The translations under genes were made by a program, and so were the position numbers. Shown here piece after piece: positions 12,181 through 25,675 of a stretch of 64,000 nucleotides of DNA. Each line of letters starts with the position of its first letter. The first letter of the stretch is position 1. Source of the stretch: Phytophthora colocasiae (Eukaryota > Oomycota > Peronosporomycetes > Peronosporales > Peronosporaceae); contig JAGKQI010000028.1 in assembly GCA_018806915.1 (NCBI GenBank), positions 1 through 64,000 of the forward strand, read 5' to 3'. The notes beneath the pieces are model-generated. The model saw only the letters and a list, made by a program, of their open reading frames with translations. It was not told the origin of the DNA and did not search any database.

Positions 12181-13146
12181 TCATAGTTTTGAAGAGTTCC
12201 GAGACTCCTGTTGGACTTCTTCTATCGCCTGGAACTCGGCCGCCGGAAAAGCTGAGGTGGACTTCGTGAGAAAATCTTCCAGACGCCTGGAGAAACACGT
12301 TCTGGAGGGTATATCACCAAGCTGAATGGGGATTTGAGATAGTCTGAAGATCGCGTTACAAGGGGCGTCCGGAAGTTCAGGAGTATCTCGGACTTGGAAT
12401 ATGCTCTGGCAACAGGACGAAGATGTGTCTGGCGAACTGCTGATCAGGATACTACGACCACCAGACATCGGGACTTCCGAGCGGACAACCTCCCACGCGG
12501 ACAGTTTAAGCCAAAGCGTATGGGGGAAGACTTACGTCGCCCGGAGAAGCAGACCCGGATGCCTCTGACTTGATGCTCGATGCGGATACCAGAACTCAAG
12601 AGAAGGTGATGCCAGAGCTTCGTCGTCAGAATACGATCGCGAGGTAAGTCTGGTGTTTGAGGCAATCTTCGTCTGGTGTACAAGCTGCCTCTCAGGCGCC
12701 TGGTGGTGCTGATTGGACTCGGTGACTCTGACAAACGAAGTTTATCGGGTCATGGATAACATGGGATGGCGACCGCCGCCCCCAGTCTCCCCGGAGGATC
12801 ATCAGGGTCAAGCCTTCCAGCAGACACGGCGCGATAAACCCTGACTACTGGAACAAGTTCTGGCGGAGAAGTGTCGCCGCTCGGCCGTCATTCAGAAGAG
12901 AACTGCTGGAGAGACATTGTCTGCGACAGATGTCAGGAGAAAGGTCACCCGAGCAGGATGTGCCGAGTACCGCCGTGTGAGGTTTGCGGAAAGGTGCACT
13001 TCGGGAGACCATGCGAAGACATCAAGACCCTGGAATCCCTCAAGAAACTAGCCCGTCAAGGTATTAACTGAAGGACTCTGCCGGATCACCTACTGGAGAG
13101 ACTCCACTGGGTGACGGAGGCTGACTCTGGGAAACAGTTAAACTAG
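12181..13146 (+). pseudogene. Gag C-terminal remnant of A''
   Basis: This corresponds to the last third of the intact Gag at 43543-47757. It begins at SETPLDFFYRLNS in the retrotransposon-gag domain, passes through the Lys/Arg linker, and ends with the zinc knuckles (CDRCQEKGHPSRMC and CEVCGKVHFGRPC). The stop TAG at 13144-13146 is the same as in the intact gene. Several frameshifts precede the knuckles. Confidence 0.85.
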
Positions 13147-13212
13147 CTTAAGCCCGTCGGATGAGGATCCGAAACGCGCCAGGCAAGGCACCCCCCAGAG
13201 TTATGTGCGTTC

Positions 13213-16200
13213 TAGTGTACGCGTAGGACCGGAGCTGGAAAACGACCCTACCTAAAAATCAACATTGCATGACCGCTTTAGCTCAAGAATCCAGCCACTG
13301 TCTTCAGAAATTCCAAGCGTCTGAGAGACAGTTCATCGGACTTTCCAGAGGGACTGTTCTTCACCGGACTTTCCGAGAGACAATGAACCGCCTCCAGGAC
13401 GACACAACTCCAGTTTCGTCTGAAAGACGGGGAATGTTATGGCTGGTGGAGGATCACTACCCTGACCCGGCAAAGCGTGATGTGGTTATGGTGCATGGCG
13501 CTGTCAATGATCATCGGACCAAGATTCTCCTGGACACCGGTGCGACTATCAACATCCTGAGTTACGACTTTGCGCGTAAGCTCGGACTCAGGCTCAAGTC
13601 ACACAAACAAACAAGAGTGTCTGGGATGGGAGGAGTTCCGACGTACATTGGCGCCAGTGCTGAGATCAAGCTGACTCTCGGACCGAGAGTGGTTTACATT
13701 GTTGATGTCTTGGTTGCGAATATCGGCGAAGGTATAAACGTGCTATTGGGAATGGGATTTATGTTCGCGGCTGGTCTGAGGATCAGCGTTCGTGAGGGAC
13801 TGGTATCTATGCCAGACGAAGTTGTGGTGATGATGTGCAGCTGGGAGCCTGGTGATCATATCGGCAGGAACAGGTCCATCAGACCAAGTGAAGCTGTACT
13901 CCTGAGGCGGGTGAAGAATTTGTTGTTCGCATTGATTATGGTCCGACGAACCCACAACGAGAGGTCGTGTGGGCGGGACGTGGAGACCGTTGGGTGACTC
14001 AACTGATTTATGCAGCCCGGTCATGGCCTGTGGCGGTGCGCGTGGTGAACAGCTCCGACAAGAATACTTGGGTGAGTGAATTTTCTGACGTTGCAAGGAT
14101 TGTGGAGTATGGATTTTTTCCACGACATGGTCGCTTTGTACGGCCAGGCTCTGCAGCCTATCGTGACTGGGAAGTTTTGATCCTGGAGAACACTCCGTCA
14201 CCAGAGACGAAGAGACGCCTGAAGGCCGAAGCTGACTTGGAGGATCTAATACCTCAACCTCCGTGTGTGGATCACCCGGTATACCCGTGGCCCACTAAGA
14301 TCTTACAGCGCCCAAGGCTGGACAATGCTCGAGTACAGTTTGTGAGGCCCACTTCGGTCCCACAGACAAAACGAGTTCGTTTCGCTTTGGATGTGGCTAC
14401 GCAGACAGATGACTGGGTGGGTGCCGGAGAAGAGGAGACCCGAGACACCGCTGTGTACACCGGGGATCTGGAATCGTCATCAGGGAAAACGACTCAAGGC
14501 TCCGGAACCACGTCTGGAATTTCGAGTAACGCTATCGAGGATGAAGTCACCCTGAGTGTTTCCGGTGAACTGTCCATGGGAGATGAGGATCCGACAGACT
14601 GTTCATGGGACATCCCAATCCAGAGTATGCCAGGCACCCCTGTGGAAAAGCTCCGAGCCGAGTACGAGCGGTGCATGCGAGTCACGAATGAGGAATTGGA
14701 TCTGGAACCCGGTGTCTACATACGGGAAGGAACAGAGCTACTCTCTCAATTACGTGACCAACTGGTTATGCTATCTGAATTGGAAGATCTGACTGCCGAA
14801 TGCGATATCGACAAGGCTGACGTCGGAGTACCCGGGAAAACAACGCCGGAAATGGAGCAGAAACTCAGGATATCTTAAAAGTATCACCGGAAAATCTTTC
14901 TGGGAGACGGCAACGCCGCACCTGCCCCGGCAAGGGGCGTGGTCTGTGATTTGGACGTGGAGACGCTAAACCTGTTGCCCAACGTCCGAGGTCCGTTGCC
15001 CCTCACCTGATGATCAAGGTGTACGAACTTCTGAAGAAGCTCCTGGAGACCGGACTCATCGAGTACTCGACTTCGCCTTGGGCATCACCAATTGTGATTG
15101 TCCTCAAGAAGAATGGTGTGGACATACGCATGTTTATTGATTATCGAGTGGTGAATGGTTTTATCCAGTTGTCGCGTTATCCGTTGCCCCTGATAGACGA
15201 TCTGTTGATTGGTTTTGAGGCGGCATTGTGGTTTTTGAGTCTGGATATGGCAAGTGGTTTTTGGGCCATCCGAATGACGGAGCGTGCAAGGCTGATCTCA
15301 GCGTTCATCTGCCCATTTGGACACTTCCAGTGGGTAAGAATGCCCTTCGGTCTGAAGAACGCGCCTCTGGTATACCAGGCGATGTTGGATAACTGTTTGT
15401 GGGGATTTGTGCGATTGTCACCTGAAGAGGAAGCTGAGGTCGACTCCGACGTTCTGGAATTGCTGAAGTTGGAGCCTCAGAACTCTGATGAATATGGTCT
15501 GATGTCTGGTGAACAACTTCAGAACTCTGATGAACATATGTCAGAGGTTCCGGTGCTCACCGACCAAATGACTGTCTTTCAGAGGAACATCCCAGTCCCG
15601 TCCTTCATGGGACCGGTACTCGGTCGAAGTTCCTACATTGACGACATTGCTCATGGGGCGCCCACCTGGGATCAACTCTGTGAAGACCTAAACTCCTTAC
15701 TTTTCAGACTCAGATATTGGAACATTTCTGTGAGCTTGCCCAAGAGCGAGTTCGGGAAGCTGACGATTCCTTTATCTGTCACTTGAGATCAGTGCTGAAG
15801 GACTGAGAGCCACGCCGAAGATCGTCAAGGGAGTGGAAGAATTGCCGTTCCCGTCGACACTCAAGGGAGTACAGAGTTTCATGGGAAGTCTGAATTACTA
15901 CAACAAGTTTATCGAAGATTTACCGGTGATCGCTGCTGTGCTCTACGAGTTGTCCGATGAACAGATTCGCGCTGGTCGAGATTTGGCTCGAGCGAAAGAA
16001 GCCTTTGAGATCCTGAAGCGCAAGATTGTCTCGACACCGCTCCTCAGACACCCAGATCGCACCAGACCTTTCGTTATTATACCTCATGCGAACCCGTAGG
16101 CTGCTTCAGCCGTCTTGGGACAGGAGTACGATGGTGTGATACACTCCAGTACGGTTCACTGGACGTGTGCTGAATGAGGCAGAACTCCGGTATCACATCG

Positions 16201-18888
16201 CAGAGAAGGAGGTCATCGCGATCCTCAGGGTTCTGGAGAACTTTCGGGCTCTGGTAAACACGAGTCCCGTGATCACGGTGTACACCAGACATTCGGTGTT
16301 GAAATGGCTCCTGACATCCAGTTCGGCGGATGGTCGGAACGTGAAGTGGGGACTGAAGCTGTCACATTGGAACTTGGAGATTCGCAGGATCCAGCGAGAT
16401 GAAGACGGTCTCCCAGCTATTCTTGGAGCGGGCATCACACCCCGTGAACACCTCGATGAGGTCTCTGAAAACCTCATCCCCGTCAGGCGAGTCAAACCTC
16501 CAGCGCCCATTAGCGTGGAGATGCTAGAGGCTGACTACCGAGGTTGTGTTCTGAGTTTTGATGGTGCCGCCAAGACATCCACTCGCCTGGGAAGCTGCGG
16601 ATGTGTGCTCTGGGAGCTACCAGGTTGGAACATCCTGGAAGCCCAAGGGTTCTCTCTGAAAGACGTCACGGTGAATGACTCAGAATACTGTGGCTTGATC
16701 AATGGATTGAAGTTGGCTTTGGAACGTGGTATCCGAGACTTGGTGGTTGTCGGAGACTCCCGTATCGCTATCCAGCAGGCTCAAGGTCTGATTAATTGTA
16801 ATCAGCCGAACCTGCAGCGAAATTGGCCGAGTTTGAGTCTCTGAAGATCAAGTTCCAGTCTCTGAAGCAGTAGTGCACGTGAAGCGTGAGTTCAATCAAG
16901 CGGCGGACTATTTGACGTCCAAGACTCTTGTTAATGGTAGAGTCCTGGCAAGTTCAGGACCCTGACGAACTGACTCATCTGAAATTGGTGTCCAAGATCC
17001 CAGAGAAGCTGATGAGGCCTCCTGAAGTGATGTCTTCTGAAGCTCCGGACGATGTTCACCAGACCTCTGGTGAACACGATTGTACACCGGAGATCGATGT
17101 CCCAGGGCCAGAGTCTGCACCCCTGCCTCATGCTGCCAAGGTGCTTGCTGCCATCACTGTGCACGCAATCATGAAGAAGCAAACCCACCAGATGACGTGG
17201 AGGCTCGTGAACCCATGGGGCCCACTGGAGTTCCAGGAAGAACGTTGGCGGAGGATCAAAGTTCACCAGACTCAAGATGTTCACCTGGCAGAACTCATCA
17301 AGTTCCTTAAGGGTGACTTGGGAGATTTACCACGACCCCGAGTAAGGCAAAGCTTGCCAGGATTGCCGATGATTTCATCTTGGATTCCAGAGACGTTTTG
17401 TACCGCCTCAGCCGTGCCACCAGAGAACGTCCGAGGGACATGGTTGATGAACTCAGACTTGTGGTTCCCAGAGACGTGCATGCCGATATGCTGCACTATG
17501 CTCATGGGGATTACCAGGGTGCTCACCAGGGAATCAAACGTACGTTCGAGAAGCTGAGCTCCGAGTTCCACTGGATTGGTATGTACGCTGATGTGGAAAG
17601 GTTCGTCAAGGAGTGTATGGATTGTGCTAGTGGCAAGGGGCGTCCCCCGAATCGACCGTCGCCCGGCAAACATCGAGCCCAGTCGACCTTTTGAAGTGGT
17701 GTCCATGGATTTCGTGACGCACATGCCAAAAGTGTCTGCCAGAGGCAACACGTTCCTGTTGTTGTTCCAAGACATGTTCTCAGGCTATGTGATGTGCAAG
17801 CCTATGAGTATAACTACGGCTCAAGATGTCGCTGAGGCCTACGAGGAACGTGTCTTTCGGAACTTCGGAGCTAGTTCCCTGATACGCCATGATCAAGATC
17901 CTCGGTTAATGAGTGAAGTGTTTAGGTGTTTCCGGGACCTCCTGGGAAGCAGACAGCGAGCGACTCTGGCGTACCGTCCCCAGGCGAACGGCCAGCAAGA
18001 GCGGTCTGTTCAGACAGTCGTGCGCGCCATCAAGGCCTACATTGCCGAAGCTGATCAGAGCGATTGGGACGACCACGCCGAACGCCTGATGTTCGCATTG
18101 AACACTTCCTTTGACGCGACCCGTTTGGAAACACCTTTCTTTCTGGTGCACGGATGGGATGCTCATGGGACTGTGTCCGCGATGCTTGGTCCAAAGCCTT
18201 CTGGTGTACAAGAGCACACTGCTTATGAGTGGCGTCGGAAGATGCAACGAGATTACAGCTACGCTCAAGCATGCGCTGAAGAACTTCAGAAGGAAGCCAA
18301 GCGGGAGGGTTCTGAGGAACAGACCCGAAAGTGGGAGGAGCTGTCGGAACGTCTGAAGTCCGGATTTGCTGTCGGTGATGCCGTGTGGTTATACATCCCC
18401 AAGGTACAAACGGGGTTGAGTCGGAAACTCGCACACATGTGGCATGGTCCTTTCCGGATTGAGGAGATGTTGGATGATTTTCGTGTGAAACTGAAGGTCG
18501 AGGACACCAGGTATCGGGTGAACCCTTGGGTTCATATAAGTCGCCTGGAAACCGAGAGCCTTGTTTCCCAGAAGACCGACCGTGGAACTCGATGTCCATG
18601 AGGATGATGACTTCGATGCAGCGCTGTTACCAGAAGACAGTTGGGAGCCCGACACCGAGAATGACGAATACGAAGTGGAAAGATACTAGACACTCGGTGG
18701 AGCAAGCGTACCAGAACCTCCAAGAGACTTCGCGAATATCTGGTCAAGTGGAAGGGGTACGACGAGACAGAGTGGCTACCCTTGTCGAAGCTGCACTGTG
18801 GCGCTTTGCTATATGAGGTTCAATCAGAGCGCACGAGCGCGAGCTCGTTTCAAGCAATGCAAGCTGAGACGATCACCCCAGAGTTTAA
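13213..18888 (+). pseudogene. Pol of A'' (protease, RT, RNase H, second RNase H, integrase, chromodomain; broken)
   Basis: Each domain of the intact A Pol is present in order. The aspartic protease has ILLDTGATINILS (13526-13564). The RT has WASPIVIVLKKNG and SYIDDIA (about 15075 and 15630). RNase H has YTRHSVLKWLL, and the second RNase H has SFDGAAK and NDSEY (about 16555-16690). Integrase shows the HHCC region (17490-17630) and a core with MDFVTHMP, RHDQDP and GQQERS. The tail has the GPFRIEE motif and a chromodomain (WKGYDETEWLPL, about 18750). Frames change at about 13910, 14870, 15780, 16100, 16840, 17340, 17660 and 18580. One substitution turns the RT CIDYR into FIDYR. It is not functional. 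Confidence 0.88.
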
Positions 18889-19270
18889 ACTCTAAAACCT
18901 ATTCTGAAAACTCCGGTGAACAGTGATGTTCACCAGACGATGTATTTCAGAGATGAGGTTTCTGAGAGACATGTCTTTCGGAAATGTGATTTCGGGGATA
19001 CGTGACTCCCGGAGATGGTGATTGTTATGAATTTGTATGGAGATGATTTTGCCGTTGTGTGTGTATGATGGAATTTTACGAGTGGATTATGATGATGCTA
19101 TGAGAAGAAGATTACTGAACGACATATGAGGATGTTGAAGGAGAAAGTCGCCGGGGAACTATATTGGGAATTGTTACTACGCTACGATATGCAGACTACT
19201 AAGTTATTCTGGAAGAAGAAGTGTAGTTCCCCGGAGATGTCGCGAAGAGTACACCGGACTTCTGGCGTAC
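18889..19270. other. Convergent spacer of A''
   Basis: This 382-base spacer lies between the pol stop and the antisense-ORF stop. It keeps the perfect hairpin of inverted family words (TCCGGTGAACA, GTGA, TGTTCACCAGA) near 18914-18939. No coding signal. Confidence 0.65.
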
Positions 19271-22200
19271 TTACTTCAAAGAGACAGGATTTTCGGCGCG
19301 TTCAGCGGGCGTCAGAGCTTGTTTCCGGAGATCGGATGGCACGAATTCCATCCAGTCCTTGTCGGAAGCCGCTGTGGCCACTGCGTGCGCGCCGGTTCCG
19401 CTGAGTCGATAGCTTCGAGTTGCTTGCGCAAGCTCAGGCACTTGGGACCTCCGATGTCACGTGCACGTGGGTCCTGCCAGATCCATGGGCAATACTTGTC
19501 CGGGACCTTCCAGATGCCAGGCTCGAACATGAGCGTCTCCGGTAAATCCTTGTGCTTCAGAATCTTGGATACTGTCCCTCGATATTGGCGCAGTAAAGAT
19601 GCACGTCGGAGCCCACGTTCCTTGTGCTGTTCACCGGACAGCAGGTCCTCATCGGGATCCATTATCACCCAGTGAGTGCGTTCCCACAGCGCTTGGGCGT
19701 GCTTGTTCATGAGAGACGCGAGCTCTTCGATGTCCGCCTGAACCAAGGGACAGAGGTCTTCCCGCCGGTGAAATACAGCTCAGTCCGGCGGTTCTGGTAC
19801 ATGACCTCCCAGGGAGCTGGCACTTCGTCCAGCAGAAGCTTGGTATTTCTTGGAATTCCAGCGTCTCTTCAAACGTGCCAGACTGTGTCTGTGGGGCTCG
19901 AAGTCTGGGAACCCGGGAGTCTGCCCGATGGCCGTCTTGGTGTCACTGGTCGGCTGGACCGGGATACCATAATACAGCCACGACGAACAATGTGTGTCCG
20001 GAGCCTCGATCGTTAACAACTCCTTTGGTGTCAACGACTTGTACGACTTGGACACCAGACTCGACTTCCGGAGTTTACCAGAAGGTCGCTTGCCCGAAGA
20101 ACTCTTAGGCGACTTGAGTCTTGAGACTTCTTGTCCTTGGAGCTCGACGGGCGAACTACCGGGCTTCTTGCTCTTGGGACTTGACGTGGAAGTGCCACCG
20201 GACTTCTGACTGCCTGACTTGGATCAGGATGTCTCGTGTACACTACCCCGCTTGGATTTCTTGGTAGGGATTATCGGACCCGAGTCGTCTGAATCGCTGG
20301 ACTCGTAGTCTCGCGGACGCTTGTTACCGGCATGCGAATGACCGTCAGACTCGTCGTCGTCAGAGTCATCGCTGTTGCCACTTGACTTTTCGTCGTCAGA
20401 CTCACTGTCGCTGGATGCAGATTCTTGTTCACCAGACTCCTTGGTCATCCTCTGTGGACTCCAGGCTCACTGATGGGATACGGGACGTGAGCATCCAGTG
20501 CCTCCCAGACCGGTGGCTCCACATCGTTCTTCTGAAGACGGCGCAGTTCCTCCTCAGCCATCTTGTAATATGTCTCCGGGACGTACGAGGTCCACGGGGT
20601 CTGATTTAGCTTGCGCCAGTACATCATGCTCACCAGCATTTGTACCAAGGGGCGCCCCGTGAACAGGCTGTGGGCGGGCTTGTCCGTGCGAAGCCACTTC
20701 ATCGCAGTCTCATAAGCGATGCCAGCGAGCAGAGCCAAGCGTAAGTCCGGACGAACTTCTTCCCAGACGACTCCAGGTGGTAACGTAGTATGAACTGCGT
20801 CCTTGGACACCGGAGACTTGGCGTTCGCCGGACGCACCGAATCGATACCAGGCGTGTAGTTCTTGGGGCGGTCCTGAGGAACACGAACCCGATGTTTCCC
20901 AGAAGGTCTGGTAGGCTTGGGTGGCGGAGAACCGGAAGATTTGGTTGACCTGGTGGGCGACCCAGACTTGTTCACCGGGCGAGTGCCTGACTTCTCGGAG
21001 CTGCCAGCATGCTCATCGGAGACCGTCACACCACTGCCAGCACCCGTTAGATCCAGCACTTTGGCCGATTTCTTGGCCTCCGCAGCTTGATTGAAGCGAA
21101 CTTTCGCCAGACGCTTGGAGAAGTCAGGAATTTCCGCCTTGCGCTGATCCATCGCGGTCACGTTGATAATGGTGTCCCAGTCTCCTGGAGGTGCCTTGCC
21201 TTCTTGGAAGTTTGCCAGAAGCTCTCGTAGACGTACCCAGCTGCCGTTCAACTCCCCGTGTTCAAACAGGTACTCCAGAAAACCCCAGGAGTCTGTGGCT
21301 ATGGTCGTGGGGCGAGCATTCAGCAACCGGACCTCCGCTTGAGAGTCCTCTAGGCGTTCTTCCAAGGCCGATTTCTCGGATTCCAGGGCGTCTATCTGAT
21401 CCTGATAGTGCGACGCGAGACTCTTGGACTCCGCAGTCACACGATCCTCGACCTCATTGGCAGTACGCCGGGCGTCCAGCACTTCATGACGCCAATACTG
21501 GCAGTTGAAGACCCACTGACGCTTGAGGTCTTCAGACTCGTTCTGTATGGTAGCCATGTCCACCAGAGATGTGTTGCCCTGGGACTCAACTTGAAGCCGA
21601 AGCCGACGGTGAGCGCCGGCCATCTGCTTCAGATACCCAGACGTCTTGTACACCCGCTCGGCAAGACGCTGATGAGGGAGGTGCAGTAGAATTGAAGCCA
21701 ACTCCCGATGGACATCGACAGACCCCATGTGCGCTTCAAGGTTCTGGCGGTCACGGCTATCCACGTGAGGAACGAGCATCTGACTTCCAGTGAAGTCAGG
21801 ATAACACGCTCAAGTTCCGAGATGTCGGCCGACGTGAAGCCCTCAAGGCCCACCAGAACACCGGGCCCACCATATATGTTCGCGATGTGGTTGCCCACAC
21901 GGAAGTCCTCGGCGAGCGCCGGAACGCCTACCAAGAATGGCTGCCCTTCAGGCGTCGGCTTGGGGTCCGCCCAGTTGGAAGGGGCGTCAGCAGTCATGTC
22001 GCCCAGCAGTTGCTGCCCAGGCGCAAACAGACTGTCCACCTCGGTGGTAGAGAGAATATGTGGCCCTCTGGGGAACGAAACTGCGACGCCAGAAGGAGGA
22101 TTCGCAGAGACAGAAGTCGCAGACGTGTCCGGCATGTTCACGTGACCATCGCCGTCAGCAGCATCAACGCCCTGCTTCGGAGCGGAGGACGCGCTCGACT

Positions 22201-22534
22201 GTGAGGCTGGGGCGCTTAAGCTGCCACCAGGTGATGCGGGAGCACCGTCACCACCACCTCGCGATGCTACGGATGCCGAAGCAGGCCCAGTGCCCGAGGC
22301 GTCGTCAGTAGTAGGAGCCGATGGAGAACCCATGGTTGCTGGATCTTCTTCCGACTTGTGTGTCAGAAAGGAAATCGGGATGTGGCCGGTTGTGGGATAC
22401 GACAGTTGGCTATTTCTGAGTCTGATGGAATCAGACTGAGCGACAGGACACCAGAGACTCTGAAATCCCGGAAGTTTTGAGAGCGTCACAGCTACACTAT
22501 GTTCACGGGACCTCTGACGTACTGTCCTGGCCAT
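19271..22534 (-). pseudogene. Antisense ORF of A'' (frameshifted)
   Basis: This is collinear with the intact antisense ORF at 34140-37427 and keeps its start codon (MARTVRQRSREHS at 22534) and stop. Long open pieces remain: 301 codons from 22534, 444 codons from 21779 (coiled coil, middle domain) and 144 codons from 19746 (C-terminal block with QALWERTHWVIMD). Frames are interrupted near 21750, 20445, 20200 and 19780. The open pieces are long and alignable between copies, which supports real past coding on this strand. Confidence 0.85.
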
Positions 22535-22574
22535 GATGCTCAGTTTGGAGAAAGTTCCGCACTGACGAATTATG

Positions 22575-22589
22575 ACCAGGAGGGGCGGT
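22575..22589 (+). other. Polypurine tract of A''
   Basis: The purine-rich GACCAGGAGGGGCGGT directly precedes the LTR start TGACACG. The same tract is found in A' (4343-4357) and, inverted, in A (34085-34100). Confidence 0.7.
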
Positions 22590-24460
22590 TGACACGTTGC
22601 TAATTACGATTTTTCGAGTGGATATGGACGTTACGCTGTGATGTGATTGGACGTACACTGAGTTGTGGGAGAAAGGGAGATGTGGGACGAGGTTATGTCC
22701 CGTGCGACAATAATGGATCTGTGGAAGAAAACCGCTATATATATTAACCTTCACCTGTACTGCAAAGGGGCCCAAGAGATCAGAAGTGTTCCTCGGAAAA
22801 GTGCACAAACTCCGAGAGACAACAACACTCAGTCTGATCACCGGACTTTCCCCGACGATGAGTGCCTAAAGGTTGGCAGAAAGTCTCCCAGAAGAATGTA
22901 TCTCTGAGAGACCTCATCCCGTTGCCGTCCTGTGTGACGATGATGGTTCAAGGAATACAGTTATACCCACAAGATACCAAGTATCTCGCACCGGACGTAG
23001 CGCACCCCGCGCATATCCCAATTGGACTTCGTGCGTTGTAGCATACGTGCTCCGCACCCTGAAAACACACATGGATTTCTGATATCACGCATGGAAACTC
23101 TGATATCAATCCATGAAGTCTGACGTACATGATGTCCGACGTACATGAAGTCCGACGTACATGAAGTCCGACGTACATGAGTCTGACGAACATGATTCTG
23201 GTGAACAAGTCTGATGTGTCCGGCTTATATACAAGCAATATTCCAGACATCACCAGTTTCCGATGAACAGACTCCGACGTACAAGACTCCGATGATCAGA
23301 CCCAAGTGTCACGACTCTGGTATTACGACTCTGATGTACATGATTCCGGAGTACATGGTTCCGATGAACATGTCTCCGACGCACATGATTCCAGACCCTG
23401 ATGAACAGGATACCAGACTCTGACACTCTGAAGTCCATCCCATACTGAAACCAAGTGTACCAAACACGACCTCACGCAATCAAGTGAAACGCAACCTGCT
23501 CATCCCTGTAATGACATCATTAAGTGTCGACTCGACAAGATCTGCAGCATCGACTACCATAGTGAGCCCAAGTGAAGATTCCTGAGTTATACTGAGATCA
23601 AGTGTATATGAGAATATGGAAGATAGAAGACAGAGAGATACGAGATAGATAACCAGAGTTCAAATTGCGTTATAACCCCAAGGTCGATTCTTCGGTTCTT
23701 TGGAAAGTGTAAGGCCGCGACAAAGCTTTGAGTCGTGTGATCTCTCACCTATCAAGCCCCTTTAGGTGGAGATCAGCGTAACGTAGAGACCTGAGAGGAC
23801 CCACCTATTCCATTTACTAGTTGGGTCGTTTGTCTTGTCTCTAGCGGTAGCCCATTTCATATTGTACGTTTGGACAGGTTTTGGGAGCTAGACAGTCGCT
23901 CTCAAGACGCTCGGTAGACTGTTATATAACTGATAGTGTATTGGTTTATTTTCCCTCTATATATTAGAGGGTGGTGCGCGAAAGTTACGGGAAGACCAGA
24001 CAGACCAGGTGTCTGGCGAACATTTCCTTAGTTGACCTGGAGAACTAGCCCACTGCTCAAGGGCCAGGAAAGAATAAGAGCAGCTACATATTTGTATATC
24101 GGAACTCTATATTGCGGTTATCTCGGAAGTCTATTTACTGGACTTCCCTTTGTATTAATTTCTCTTTTGTTTTCAGAAATCTCTGGTGTACACAAGTGTT
24201 CACCGGAAAACGTTCGACTAACAAGCGCTCCTGTGAGGACCAGAAGGACATCCGACGGTATACGCAAGGAACCCTCACTCTCAGCAACACTCTCACGACC
24301 CCGGCGAGGGTCTCATTACCAAGACAACGACCTACGAGGACAACACAAGGTAACACACGCCCACCTTGCTGTGCGACTCTGGTATCACTACAGGTAGTCA
24401 CACTTCCAGGTTCACTATACGCCCCTGCACCGCGGTAAAAGTTGCACCAACTTCGCGACA
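22590..24460 (+). repeat. 3' LTR of A''
   Basis: The LTR has TG...CA ends and is about 1871 bases long. It holds the 15-base word array (about 23100-23420), a TATA element inside the inverted repeat CCCTCTA-TATAT-TAGAGGG (23953-23971), and a pyrimidine tract ending TTTTCAG near 24175. Short ORFs across the array arise because the repeat period is a multiple of three; I do not consider them genes. Confidence 0.88.
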
Positions 24461-25675
24461 AGACCCAGCCCGACTCCGTCTGGCCTTGCGAGCGACGTAA
24501 TACCGCTGCAGTTCGATATCCGCATCTTGCATGGCAGAGGTAATCTCGAGGTTATGGGTGGATTCCCAGAACGCCTGGCGTTGCCGTTCCTCCAGGACGC
24601 GATAGGTGGCAGCCACGGCCGCGAGGGGTGTTCCCTCCCTCGCATGCAAATCGAGGTCGAACGTGAGTGGACCCGGGTTCGCGAAGTCGTTCCACGGCTC
24701 CAGAGCCAACAGATCAAGCACGTTCACACCCGTGATCAACCCGTTGAGGTATTCGGTGCCTGGGGTCGGTGCAGGCCCGGCCTGTATTCGAGAAGGGAAC
24801 AGCCAACCCGAAGGGATCAACAACCGTTTGCCCAAAGAATTGGCAATCAGACCCACGATCGAATACTGCCCGATCACCTGCGGATCCCACGGTTCAATGT
24901 CCGCGGCCGCGAAGGTACGCTGTCGATCGTACCCCGGAATGAAGGATGCGACCGGGAACAGAGGTGGTCGGAGCCCGAGAGGCGGAGAACCGCCGAGAGG
25001 AGGTGACGGCGGTGACGGAGAACCCGGAGGTGATCCCGGAGACGGTGGGCCTGATCCATCCGGAGATGGGCTTGAGCCATCTGGAGACCTGATCCACGAG
25101 CGCCAGAAGATCCGCTTCTCGGAACCTGACCGGACTCGCGTCGGTACGACGAGATAGATCGTTGGCGACCCATGTGTAGAACATCGCCCTCCTCGGAGTC
25201 CTCCGCCTCGTTGGAACGTTCCGATTCAGCCTCAGAACTAGTTCCATTGCTGGGTTCTGGACTCTCGTCCTCTTCGGACGGCGATGAGAATGGGTGCTGG
25301 GGATCGTAGTCGGAGTCTTCCTCTTCCTCGTCCCGCGAATCACCATCGTCGGGGAGCGATCCGGGCTGATCCGTCGATCAGGGCTCGAGTGTCGGTTTCC
25401 TCCCCTCCGGCCTGGCCAGAAGCGTCGATCAGGGGCTCGAGTGTCGGTTTCCTCCCCTCCGGCCTGGCCAGAAGCTTGATCCGCCAACAGATCCAGCGGG
25501 CTCGCCCATGATCCTGCCGAGGTCGGAACCACCGTTGGTGTGACAGGCTGGGTTGATGCGGGAGCTTCGGTAGCCGCAGGTTTTAGATCACGGGGGGCTG
25601 AGGAGCTCCTAGCTGGACGCTTGCGTGAGGAAGGAGGAACGGCCGGGGAAGCGGAGGCGCTTCGAGATCTTTTGG
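24461..25675 (-). pseudogene. Antisense ORF fragment of a second family-B copy (B')
   Basis: This is homologous to 56077-57256 of the B antisense ORF. It contains, on the minus strand, the Lys/Arg/Pro N-terminal part, an acidic tract, the Gly/Pro/Ser-rich tract, IGQYSIVGLIANSLGKRLL and the C-terminal block with LHAREGTPLAAVAA, RQAFWESTHNLEITSAMQDADIELQRYY. From 24877 to 24462 it stays open through a point where the B copy is frameshifted, which helps define the true frame. The left end is cut by the A'' LTR. The right end stops at 25675, where similarity to B ends and the hairpin array begins. It includes a short direct duplication (about 25425-25475 repeats 25380-25415). Confidence 0.8.

Larger units (their letters stand above)
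12181..24460 (+). mobile_element. Family A LTR retrotransposon, 5'-truncated copy (A'')
   Basis: This copy starts abruptly inside gag at about 12181 and continues through pol, the antisense ORF and the 3' LTR. It has no 5' LTR or PBS. The LTR ends in CGCGACA at 24460 and is followed at once by family-B antisense-ORF sequence, so A'' was inserted into a B copy (B'). Indels disrupt every ORF, although it is better preserved than A'. Confidence 0.9.

Noticed and set aside
13743..14201. Minus-strand ORFs of more than 100 codons inside pol and gag of the A copies
   Set aside because: They are shadows of the pol or gag reading frames and are not conserved as proteins; only the long ORF between pol and LTR has independent support.
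1..24460. A' and A'' as a tandem segmental duplication
   Set aside because: Each is flanked by different sequence (E pol, and B' antisense ORF), so two separate insertions explain them better.
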